This document shows, in pieces, positions 9,146-15,877 of a DNA stretch of 15,937 bases. Source of the DNA: Zygnema cylindricum (lineage: Eukaryota; Streptophyta; Zygnematophyceae; Zygnematales; Zygnemataceae); contig JBBHKE010002857.1 of the NCBI GenBank assembly GCA_037447655.1, forward strand, positions 5,001-20,937, written 5' to 3'. The position numbers were made by a program, and so were the translations under genes. Every line of letters begins with the position of its first letter. Position 1 is the stretch's first letter. The notes beneath the pieces were generated by a model. The model saw only the letters and a program-made list of their open reading frames with translations. It searched no databases and had not been told where the DNA came from.

Positions 9146-9256
9146 AAGGTTTGCTTATGTTGATTATTCCATCAAACCTTAGATGTTGTGATAGGGTTTA
9201 TTTATGTTGATTATTCCATGAAACCCTAAATGTTGTTTGTTGCGTCTGTGTACGCA
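9146..9256 (+). other. S1 hairpin block: two telobox-type stems and one CTGTGT hairpin
   Basis: Hairpin 1 pairs AAGGTTTG (9146-9153) with CAAACCTT (9173-9180). Hairpin 2 pairs AGGGTTT (9193-9199) with AAACCCT (9221-9227). Both carry the same loop core TTATGTTGATTATTCCAT, so they are a 47-bp tandem duplication in which one stem pair changed from A-T to G-C. Then TGCGT-CTGTGT-ACGCA (9241-9256) forms a perfect 5-bp stem. The block lies about 230-340 bases downstream of the S1 TATA box, in the presumed transcribed part. Confidence 0.65.
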
Positions 9257-9440
9257 TTGGAGGATGCATTTCAAATGATTGTTCGTCGACCTATTTTTGC
9301 TTAGCTTTTTGCATGATAGTTTGGGTGGCTTCTGCGGTCTATTTTAGACCAAAGAACAACAATAGTCATGGTGTCTCTCTCTCTCTCTCTTCACTTCAGA
9401 GTGTAAATTAGAAGTTAATATTAATTAAATCTTTTCAATA

Positions 9441-9724
9441 CTCCCCTTAATTCTTAATCAACTTTTAATTTAAGTCCACAATTTTCTCTGCAGAATTATA
9501 ACTTAGGAGAAGGTACCAGTTTTGTCATCATGTATGCAATGATTTCTTTATCACTTTTATGAAGTAGTTTAATTAATTTATTCTCATACCTTCTCTTTGA
9601 AAAATCTTAGTCTTATATCCATATGTTTAGCTTTGAAATGGTGTTTTGGATTAGCTCCGATATAGATAGCAACTTGATTATTGTAACTTTGAGACTTCCA
9701 TACGTCCTAAGAGTAGGCAGCTCA
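9441..9724 (-). pseudogene. Internal A: Copia RNase H C-terminal remnant
   Basis: Reading the minus strand from about 9722, one frame gives ANPKHHFKAKHMDIR, the same block as in internal B. A shifted frame later gives MMTKLVPSPK, the family's C-terminus. The usual DNQ of RNase H is altered to NNQ here. Stops and frameshifts are numerous. The fragment ends in a polypurine tract (plus CTCCCCTTAATTCTTAATC from 9441) abutting LTR-1, the proper 3' end of a Copia unit. Its upstream side joins LTR-2 directly, so leader, gag and the rest of pol are deleted. This is a relic with no function expected. Confidence 0.75.
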
Positions 9725-11351
9725 CACTAAGCCTCTAGGATAACCACTGACCCCTTTGTGTTTTAGCAAATATAACTGCCATCTTGAAAGACAAAAAACT
9801 CTCACCACTTTCACCCTTGTGAAGGCTAGACTCACATGAGTCTATAGCAAAAAGAATCTCAGAATTTGCTCCCCTGAGTAGTAAGTTATGGAGGGTCAAA
9901 GTTGACATTTTGTACAAAAGCTCCTTGGGAGAGAGGGTCCAATCTATCAAATTTTTCTAAGTCCTATCTCTCTCTAAAAATCTATCTACTGAAGTACGGC
10001 ACCAATCATAATACTGTGTCGTACTGAAAGGTACAAGTGTCGGTGTACTTTCTGTGCGGCCATTGTGCGACATGGCCAACAAGTCGACACATGTCATTTT
10101 TGGATTCATTCTTGTAATCCTCGGATATGTCATTTTCCAATATGGTTGTGCCACGTGTCAATCGATGTGACGTTGACCGCAAACCGCCGAAACCTTTTCC
10201 GCGATCTCGGCATGCTTCGCGGCCGTACGATTAAACCAGATTTGAATCGTAACCATCATAAATACTTGCGCGATATTTGTTTCACCTTCGAAACAAAGTG
10301 CGAGGTATCCGTTTTGTATGTTCCGTACACTGTACAACACAAACTGTATCTATGTCCAAAAATCTCGTTAAATGAAATACCCTACGTGTCAATTTTATAT
10401 AATTATCAAACCCTATATCGTATAACCTTGATTTTGGTCTAATTGGCTAAGGCAACCGGCTACCGGCGGCTCTAATGGATGGAAGGTACTGTTGTATTTG
10501 AAGATTTAGTTTCGTGCGTATGGAAATTTGGTGCGCACGTGACATTTCGTGCGTATATGTTTTACATGATATATTGTGGAGTTTTGAACAGATTTGCGGT
10601 TCGGGGGAGTTAGTGTACGAGTGAAATTAATGTGACGTAAGGAACAAGTTGAGTGGTGCGGAATGAGTTGGGAAATGGACGACGGATCGAGAAGCGATCC
10701 GATGTTAAATGTACGAAATGTTTAAAATGTACGTTGACCGTACAGAACATAATGCGACATGCGGCATTTATTAAAAATGACTCGGACAGTATGGAGCGTT
10801 TTATTTGACAGCTGTACTTTATTTGCGACAGCCGCATTTATTGCAATGAATGTAATTTTGGTACAAATAAGATTTTGAAGGTACAACATCATTTCGGCAG
10901 GTGGTTCGAACTACACGTGGAGGGCGGACGGCGTCCGCCGATATTTTCAAAGGATCGCATTGTTTGATGACGTGTTATCAAGTGGACCGTACTTTTGTGA
11001 TGTCGGTTCACTACTTGGTTTCGTCTACAAGTGACTGAGCAAGTTGTCACATAGCGCCCGAATTTTGCGGACGCGTCGGTGTACATATTTGAAAAAACAT
11101 TTTCTTGTCGTATGTGTATTAATAAATTAGAGTTGATTATGATGTTTATATTTATGTGGTCAATTAGGGTTTCGACAGTTTAATTTGTGTGTCGTATTTG
11201 CAGACAAGTGTACGCTTACGATTGCTTGACTTTCAGGTGTACGCTTACCATTAGTTTATTCTTAATAACAGGTTATCATGATTCAATACGACTTAGTGGA
11301 AGCTACGCTAGATACTTTGACAGTTAGAGATTTGTTGACAGTTCACAAGTG

Positions 11352-11359
11352 TATATATA
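11352..11359 (+). promoter_or_regulatory. TATA box of S2
   Basis: TATATATA in CACAAGTGTATATATAGCAAT, equivalent to the S1 box at 8918. It sets the inferred plus-strand transcript that would include the hairpin array at 11568-11698. Confidence 0.45.
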
Positions 11360-11567
11360 GCAATGAGCTTTGTTAGGAATATCATCAATGCTGGTTAGAA
11401 AAGTAGGGACCAAAGATGTAGACTTTTAGGGTTGCCGATTAGGTCATGCATTTAAATGATACATTTATTATCTGATTATACTTTTGTTTATGTGTGATGC
11501 ATTCATTTATTATTATTTATATGTGTTAATTTTATGTTTGTTTCATATGCATTATTTATGCATTTGT

Positions 11568-11603
11568 TTTAGGGTTTCTTGTGATTTTTTATGTAACCCT
11601 AAA
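11568..11603 (+). other. S2 telobox-type hairpin
   Basis: TTTAGGGTT (11568-11576) pairs with AACCCTAAA (11595-11603), a perfect 9-bp stem with an 18-base loop. It corresponds in position to the two 9146-9227 hairpins of S1, but the loop sequence differs and there is only one copy. Confidence 0.6.
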
Positions 11604-11610
11604 TGTTATT

Positions 11611-11698
11611 CATGCATCAGTGTATGCATGCTTGCTCCGTCTGTGTACGGATGATTGCTCCGCCTGTGTGCGGATGAATGATTGCATCTGTGTATGCA
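11611..11698 (+). repeat. Tandem array of four CTGTGT-loop hairpins
   Basis: Four 16-base hairpins begin at 11613, 11636, 11659 and 11683 (spacing 23, 23, 24). Stems are TGCAT/ATGCA, TCCGT/ACGGA, TCCGC/GCGGA and TGCAT/ATGCA. The loop is CTGTGT in three and CAGTGT in the first. The first stem extends to seven pairs (11611-11630). Every 5-bp stem is perfect despite sequence change on both sides. S1 has a single equivalent, TGCGT-CTGTGT-ACGCA, at 9241-9256. Confidence 0.8.
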
Positions 11699-12045
11699 TG
11701 TATGTTAAATGGAGGATGCATTTCAAATGATTGTTCATTGGTCTAGCTTCGCTTAGCTTTTTGCATGATAGTTTGGGTGGCTTCAGCTGTCTATTTTAGA
11801 CCAAAGAACAACAGGTACCAGGTTCAAATCCCACGTCCATCAATTACTATTTTGGTAAATCTACCAAAGTGATGTCTGTCCTTGTCTGGATAGCATAGGA
11901 GGCCATGGCTCTATCTCCCTCTCCAACTTTCACAAACTGCGACAAGTGTGGGAGCTAGAGAGAGAAGTTAGAGGCATACTGCCTCTGTTTCTTTTCTGCA
12001 TTTAACAAAACCTATAAAATACTAAAATAGCCTTTAATTTCTACA

Positions 12046-12062
12046 CTCCCTTTATTTTCTAG
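12046..12062 (-). other. Polypurine tract of Copia unit B
   Basis: Minus-strand AAAATAAAGGGAG immediately precedes the LTR-2 terminus TGTAG. The equivalent in unit C is AAAATAAGGGGAG before TGTTG. It is the expected plus-strand priming site of an LTR retrotransposon. Confidence 0.75.
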
Positions 12063-12584
12063 TCACTTTTTATTTGAAGACCACACTTCTCTCGGCAAAA
12101 AATTAGGGGAAGGCACAAGTTTGGTCATCATATCTGCTACCATTTCACTAACTGGTTTATACTCCAAACTGATTATCATTTTTTCTACTTTCTCCATAAC
12201 AAAGCTACGTCTAACGTCCATGTGTTTGGCTTTAAAGTGATGTTTAGGATTGGCAGAAATGATAATGGCAGCCTGATTATCACAAAATACTTTTAGGACA
12301 CCACTCTTAAGATGACCAAGCTCATCAAGAAAAGACTAGACCCACATTAATTCTTTTACAGCAGAGCAAGATGCCATGTACTCAGCCTCCATGGTGGATT
12401 GAGCAATGACCTTTTGTTGCTTGTTCCACCAGCAGCAAGCCCCATCACCCACATACAATACATATCCAGATGTACATCTCTTCATAGGAGCATCCTCTTA
12501 GCTGGCATCACTCCAAATGGTGATGTCAGTATTGTTCCTACCCAAATGCAACTATAGATCCCTATGAAACTCTGTGTGCTCCAT
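12063..12584 (-). pseudogene. Internal B: gag start fused in frame to Copia RNase H
   Basis: A single minus-strand frame runs 173 codons from ATG at 12584 to TGA at 12063-12065, broken only by stops at 12552-12554 (TAG), 12498-12500 (TAA) and 12336-12338 (TAG). It opens MEHTEFH, identical to the gag start of unit C at 15720, then passes directly to NTDITIWSDAS and the RNase H blocks TSGYVLYVGDGA, STMEAEYMAS, CDNQAAIIISANPKHHF and KHMDVRRSF. The C-terminus is MMTKLVPSPNF. Acidic residues typical of Copia RNase H (SDAS, MEAEY, DNQ) are still visible. Most of gag, protease, integrase and reverse transcriptase are deleted, leaving an in-frame junction. The natural stop abuts the polypurine tract. 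In its present state it cannot make a full product. Confidence 0.88.
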
Positions 12585-12740
12585 TGTCCACAGAAATGGC
12601 AGATCCAAAAGAAGCTTATCTAGATAGTGCCGACTCCAAGTTGATATAAACCCAAATGACTGACCCTTTGAGAATCACAAACCCATTATAGCTACATCCC
12701 TGTGAAATAAGACTTTTGTGTGCTCAGTTCCACCAAAGAA
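12585..12740 (-). other. Untranslated leader of Copia unit B with primer-binding-site candidate
   Basis: 156 bases, closely matching the unit C leader at 15721-15877 with scattered substitutions. Plus-strand TGCTCAGTTCCACCA (12721-12735), conserved in both copies, would read TGGTGGAACTGAGCA on the element strand. It lies five bases from the inferred LTR-3 end, where a tRNA primer-binding site is expected. It ends in CCA in tRNA sense, but I cannot name the tRNA. Confidence 0.65.
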
Positions 12741-12832
12741 TGCAAAGTTAGAATATGAGTTTTAGACACATTTACCCACTTTGACTTTCCCTTAGAAATG
12801 CAGCCACATTTTCAGGCAAAAACTCTGACCGA

Positions 12833-12867
12833 CTACACCCCTTTGTAGCCTGGACTCACCTGAGTCC
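12833..12867. other. Paired small hairpins in LTR-3 R/U5
   Basis: CTACA-CCCCTT-TGTAG (12833-12848) is followed by GGACTCA-CC-TGAGTCC (12852-12867). Equivalents are CCTCA-CCCCTC-TGAGG in LTR-1 (6662-6677) and CTTTCA-CCCTTG-TGAAGG (9808-9825) then TAGACTCA-CA-TGAGTCTA (9827-9844) in LTR-2. Stems differ between copies on both arms while the pyrimidine loop is kept. Confidence 0.6.
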
Positions 12868-12904
12868 GCAGCAAAAATAATCACTCAAAATGGTCAAGTA
12901 AATT

Positions 12905-13125
12905 GATCGTTATGGTTGGCCAAAGTTTGCCATTTATACAAGGTACTCTCTGGGAGAGGCAGCTACCTACCCAAAATTTTCTAAGTCCTATTCCCCCTCT
13001 AAAACTCTATTTTACAGAAGTACGGCACCAATCAAATTACTGTGTCGTACATAAAAGTACAGGTGCCGGTGTACTTTATGTACGGCCATTGTACAACATG
13101 GCCAAAATGTCGACACGTGTCAAAT
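12905..13125 (-). promoter_or_regulatory. Presumed minus-strand core promoter of LTR-3
   Basis: On the element strand the order is: G-box-like GACACGTGTC (about 13108-13118), the palindrome GGCCATGTTGTACAATGGCC (13084-13103), a cluster of GTAC words (13020-13085), a CCAAT element in reverse (plus CCAAT at 13028-13032), then TATAAAT (plus 12932-12938). All but the exact TATA sequence are recognisable in LTR-2 and partly in LTR-1. The start site is inferred near 12905; it is not visible directly. Confidence 0.45.
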
Positions 13126-13469
13126 CAGGATTTGTTCGCGTAATCTCCTGAGTTCGCGTAATCCAATGTTATCACGCCACATGTCATCTGATGTGGCAAA
13201 GACCATAAAACGCCAAAAGTACCTCTTCGGTGATCGCGTCGCCTATCGCGACCGTCCGATCTAAACCGGCTATAATCCTAGCCGTTGAAATTCGACGAGC
13301 GGTATTTGTTTCCCTATCGAAACAAATGCGCGGTATCTGTTCCGTCCCCAAACCGTACCCTGTACTAAATCAAACTGTATCTATGCACTAAGTATCTATT
13401 CTCCATTAAACGAATTAATCTACGTGTAACGATTTATATATTTATCAAACCCTTTATATCGTTATATTA

Positions 13470-13552
13470 GTCTTAGACTTAACGGTTAGAGCTAACACCT
13501 ACGGTAGCTTGACGGATGGCAAGTAACAGGATTAATTCCTGGGTCCATCAAG
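13470..13552 (+). other. tRNA-like A-box/B-box module in LTR-3
   Basis: ACTTAACGGTTAGAGC (near 13478-13493) resembles a tRNA D-arm/A-box. CAGGATTAATTCCTG (13527-13541) resembles a T-arm, with a perfect CAGGA/TCCTG stem, followed by GGTCCATCA. LTR-2 has TCTAATTGGCTAAGGC and CAGGTTCAAATCC, a B-box match, at the same places but split by S2. LTR-1 has ATAATGGTTATGGC and CTAGGTTTAAATC. No acceptor stem is convincing, so this is not called a tRNA gene. Confidence 0.3.
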
Positions 13553-13737
13553 TACCTTTTGGTAAATCTACCTAATCTACCCCTTGTCTTCTCTAGTGAG
13601 CTTAGGCAGCCATGGCTCTAGCTCCCTATCAAGCCTTCAGTGACTACTACAAGTGTGGGGGCTTGGAGAAGGGAGTCAGGGACAGACTGCCTTTGCTCTT
13701 TTTCTATAAAGACATAGAAAATACTCAAATATCAACA

Positions 13738-13752
13738 CTCCCCTTATTTTCT
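13738..13752 (-). other. Polypurine tract of Copia unit C
   Basis: Minus-strand AAAATAAGGGGAG directly before the LTR-3 terminus TGTTGATATT. It fixes the LTR boundary at 13737. Confidence 0.8.
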
Positions 13753-13802
13753 AGTCTACTTCTTTTCAACTCTTACAAACAAATAAAGAAACACTCCTTC
13801 CC

Positions 13803-14342
13803 CTATTTGGTTTTTATTTTTCTTTTCCTTTTATAAAACTTAAGAAAAATACTCTCATATTTAAAAAAATGCATTAGATGAACTGAAATAATAATTGCAT
13901 CACACATTTCATTTAGCACCCCACTTATCATAAATTCGATCAAAGATTTTATCCACCTCCTCCCCCTTTCATCTAACCAGAATCTACTTTCCCTTTTGCA
14001 TTTTTGATAGTCAGCCCCATCCCCAACCTGCAACACATACCCGGATGATAACCCTTTTACAGGCACATCTTCACAAGCGACATCACACTAAGTAGTGATG
14101 TCAAATCTATCCACCCCCAAATATTCCCAAAAAACAATAGTCCCCACTAAGTTCCTCATAGGATCTACATCTTCCGTACTCATGTTTTTATGCATGATAA
14201 TTACCCCATTTTTTGAACTTCCCTCACTCCCTCCCATGGAATTCTTTCCACTATCACTTTCTAATTTAATTCCCAGTATATATTTCTTCTCCCCTAAACC
14301 TTTAATCAAATATTTCTCTTCTCCCCTATCTTTTAAAACCTA
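13803..14342 (-). pseudogene. Internal C: linker and degraded RNase H remnant
   Basis: This continues the reading frame of the gag zinc knuckle upstream. After a stop (14340-14342) it reads a charged linker (KKYILGIKLESD, then a Gly/Ser/Asn-rich stretch) and DRFDITT, a stop near 14086, then CDVACEDVPVKG and SSGYVLQVGDGA. These correspond to ITIWSDAS, EDAPMK and TSGYVLYVGDGA of internal B. Further on, IKSLIEF and SGVLNEMCDAIIIS correspond to the SFLDEL and SGVLKVFCDNQAAIIIS region. The block containing MEAEYMA is missing and DNQ is reduced, so catalysis is lost. YILGIKLESD could instead be a fragment of reverse transcriptase; it is too short to decide. One frame with two stops over about 324 codons is surprisingly intact for such a diverged sequence. 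Confidence 0.65.
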
Positions 14343-15720
14343 TTCGAGTTTCACTTCTCCCCTTTCCTTAGAATTCGTTAAAGTCTCCCTTTCCGACCAG
14401 TTTTCTGTTTCCCTATTATCTATAAAATTATCCCCATTAATTTTATCTTTCCTGTTTTCACTTATGGATCGTACATCTGACTTTCTCATTTCTAAGTCAT
14501 ACACTCTACACTCTTCGACATCCTCAAGTACCTCCTCTCTCTTTACTTCCGTTATACCTCCAAAAGCACACTGTTGCTTTTGTGGATTTTTTGTATGCTT
14601 TTCTCTCTTCCCTATACTACTAATCCGGAGAAGCTCTAAAATATCTTCATCCTTTTTCTCCTCTTCCCCTTCTTCCTCCTCATCCACATTCCAACTTCTA
14701 AGTTTTTTCAAACAAGGGCATTCCTCCATATAATGACCCGGTTCCCTACAAAAGAAGCAAACCCTTTTTTTCAAAGCTCCCGTTTCTTTTCCTCTCCCTC
14801 TCTTTCCACCAAAGTTCCGATAAGGTTTACCTTTGTCTTTCTTCCTCTCATCATGCTTCTGCTAGTCACCACCGTTCCTCTTATCACGCTTCCGCCAACC
14901 ACCACCAGCTCTAAATGCATTCACCCTATCACTTCCCCTACGAAACTCCAAAGTGCTTTCCCCCACAAGAATTATCCCAATGATAAAGCTCCAAGTCCAC
15001 GAGGAACCATCAATTGCCTGCATACGACAAATGATGTTTTTCGTACTCATCTAGGAGTTTCATGAGTAGTGTATTAATCTTTCTTTCCTCAGATTATACA
15101 TATCCCGCACTTGCAAGACCAACATATAACGCAACAATATCATTGCAAAACTCTATCATGTTACTGCATTTACAAACATAGGCCTTTATTTCCTGTTTTA
15201 CTAACTGCTGCCTCTGAATAGTCTCACTCTAATAAATATGAATTAGTGTTTCCTATATCTTTGAAGACTTGGTTAGACTTAAAAGAGTGATAGCTATGGA
15301 CTTAGACACATATCTAAGTATGAGATATTTTGCTATAGTGTTTTTGTATTCCCATATTTTTCTATCATTTTCTTTATTTTTAATCCCTACAAGTGGTACA
15401 ATAGCTGAGAGCCTAGCTCCCCTCACCATACGTGTCCCTTTTTCCTTCTCCCCTATTTCCCCAACTACGGAAAGGTTTTTCCCTTCACCTTCCGTTGCAT
15501 TTGAACTGTGGTTGATATTCTAGGCAGCCACAAATTATTCTCCATAGTAAGCTCCTCCAAAGCCAGGTGGCAGACATCTCACTTTTCCCGAAACAATTCC
15601 CCATAAGTGCTTCTCGAAAAGCAATCCCTCCATAGTAAACTCCCAATAAGTGAAGTCTGTTCCATCGAACATAGGCACCCTAGATGGTGGGCCCATAACA
15701 TGAAACTCTGTGTGCTCCAT
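14343..15720 (-). pseudogene. Copia gag pseudogene with CCHC zinc knuckle (unit C)
   Basis: Begins at ATG 15720 (MEHTEFHVMG). It soon shows the Copia gag start block FDGTDFTYWEFTMEGLL, in which a target-binding FxGxxFxxW motif is typical. The middle part, read across several stops and frame changes, still resembles gag: KQEIKAY, EFCNDIVALY, EERKINTLLMKLLDEYEKHH. A basic segment (FGGKRGRGKE) precedes a CCHC knuckle, CFFCREPGHYMEEC, at 14718-14759 (C-x2-C-x4-H-x4-C), the RNA-binding nucleocapsid motif. A strongly acidic Glu/Asp region follows. The product would coat element RNA in virus-like particles. N- and C-terminal parts are now in different frames. The ATG at 15720 is preferred over an upstream TTG at 15744 because it is shared with internal B. 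Confidence 0.85.
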
Positions 15721-15877
15721 TGCCCACAGAAATCGCTGATCCAAAAGAAGCTTATCTAGATATTGCCGACTCCAAGTTGATATAAACCCAAATGACTGAG
15801 CCTTTGACAGTCACAAACCCATTATAGCTTCACCCCTGTGAAATAAGACTTTGTGTGTGCTCAGTTCCACCACAGAA
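15721..15877 (-). other. Untranslated leader of Copia unit C with primer-binding-site candidate
   Basis: 157 bases matching the unit B leader (12585-12740) nearly base for base, including AAGAAGCTTATCTAGATA and the candidate primer site TGCTCAGTTCCACCA (15858-15872), five bases from LTR-4. Confidence 0.7.

Larger units (their letters stand above)
7354..9361 (+). mobile_element. S1: solo LTR nested in LTR-1, TSD ATAGT
   Basis: Starts TGTTGTT (7354) and ends AACAACA (9361). It is flanked by ATAGT at 7349-7353 and 9362-9366, the 5-bp target duplication expected for an LTR retrotransposon. It is homologous to S2 over most of its length apart from S3, which interrupts it. Without S3 and its duplication it is about 1265 bases, with no gag or pol, which fits a solo LTR. 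Plus orientation is inferred from a TATATATA box at 8918-8925 in CACAAGTGTATATATAGG, conserved in S2. Shared landmarks: a GGCGGACGGCGTCCGCC hairpin (7770-7786) beside TACACGTGG, and two copies of GTGTACGCTTACGATT (8797 and 8826). The short frame at 7343-7594 crosses the insertion boundary and is not a gene. Confidence 0.88.
6580..9440 (-). mobile_element. Copia LTR-1 (3' LTR of unit A), split by insertion S1
   Basis: Homologous over its length to LTR-2 and LTR-3. Left end TGTAAAGCC (6580). Right end TTTTCAATA (9440) directly abuts a minus-strand polypurine tract. Removing S1 and one ATAGT duplication leaves about 848 bases. Shared landmarks with the other copies, in plus order: a CCTCA/TGAGG hairpin (6662-6677), GAGCAGTAAGTTATGG, a TATA-like TATAAATATA (6761-6770), CCAATCA near 6853, GGCCATTGTACAACATGGC (6909-6927), a CCACGTGG G-box near 7003, and TTTTGGTAAA near 7300. 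It is the most diverged of the three copies. Confidence 0.8.
10490..11813 (+). mobile_element. S2: solo LTR nested in LTR-2, TSD GGTAC
   Basis: 1324 bases, starting TGTTGTA and ending AACAACA, flanked by GGTAC at 10485-10489 and 11814-11818. LTR-3 preserves the unoccupied site: CGGATGGCAAGTAACAGGATT (about 13512-13532) aligns with the joined flanks ATGGATGGAAGGTACCAGGTT. S2 is co-oriented with S1 and aligned throughout, including the GGCGGACGGCGTCCGCC hairpin (10923-10939) beside ACACGTGG, the GTGTACGCTTAC duplication (11208 and 11237) and TATATATA (11352-11359). The insertion point in the Copia LTR differs from that of S1 and the target duplications differ, so the two integrations were independent. 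The frames at 10610-10837 and 10889-11086 lie inside it and carry no coding signal. Confidence 0.9.
9725..12045 (-). mobile_element. Copia LTR-2, split by insertion S2
   Basis: Homologous to LTR-3: it shares AGTACGGCACCAATCA, TGTGTCGTAC, GGTGTACTTT, the GGCCATTGTGCGACATGGCC palindrome (10058-10077) and GCCACGTGTCA (G-box core). It also shares GTTTC..GAAACAAA near 10280, ATCAAACCCTATATCG, and the right-hand CCATGGCTCTA block near 11904. Without S2 and one GGTAC it is about 990 bases. The right end CTACA (12045) abuts the polypurine tract of internal B. The left terminus has lost its TG. The LTR serves both as the 3' LTR of unit B and the 5' LTR of unit A. Confidence 0.82.
12741..13737 (-). mobile_element. 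Copia LTR-3, uninterrupted reference copy (~1 kb)
   Basis: Runs from TGCAAAG (12741) to ATCAACA (13737), so on the element strand TGTTGAT...CTTTGCA, TG to CA. It is bounded by a polypurine tract on one side and a leader with primer-site candidate on the other. It is both the 5' LTR of unit B and the 3' LTR of unit C, so neighbouring units share one LTR. It carries no S-type insertion and so preserves the empty sites of S1 and S2. The short frames at 12903-13151 and 13612-13836 lie within it or cross its edge and are not genes. Confidence 0.88.

Noticed and set aside
11611-11698. CRISPR-like reading of the 23-bp repeats
   Set aside because: The repeats are short, not spaced by unique spacers, vary in the stems and sit inside a eukaryotic LTR; there are no cas genes.
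11819-11848. GGTTCAAATCC followed by CACGTCCA, looking like the 3' half of a tRNA gene or a primer-binding site
   Set aside because: It lies inside LTR-2, not at an LTR/internal junction. The 5' half is separated by S2, and no acceptor stem pairs. It is kept only as a tRNA-like module finding.
14095-14733. 212-codon plus-strand frame rich in Ser/Pro/Phe
   Set aside because: It is the antisense shadow of the gag zinc-knuckle and acidic region, which has the recognisable CCHC motif on the minus strand.
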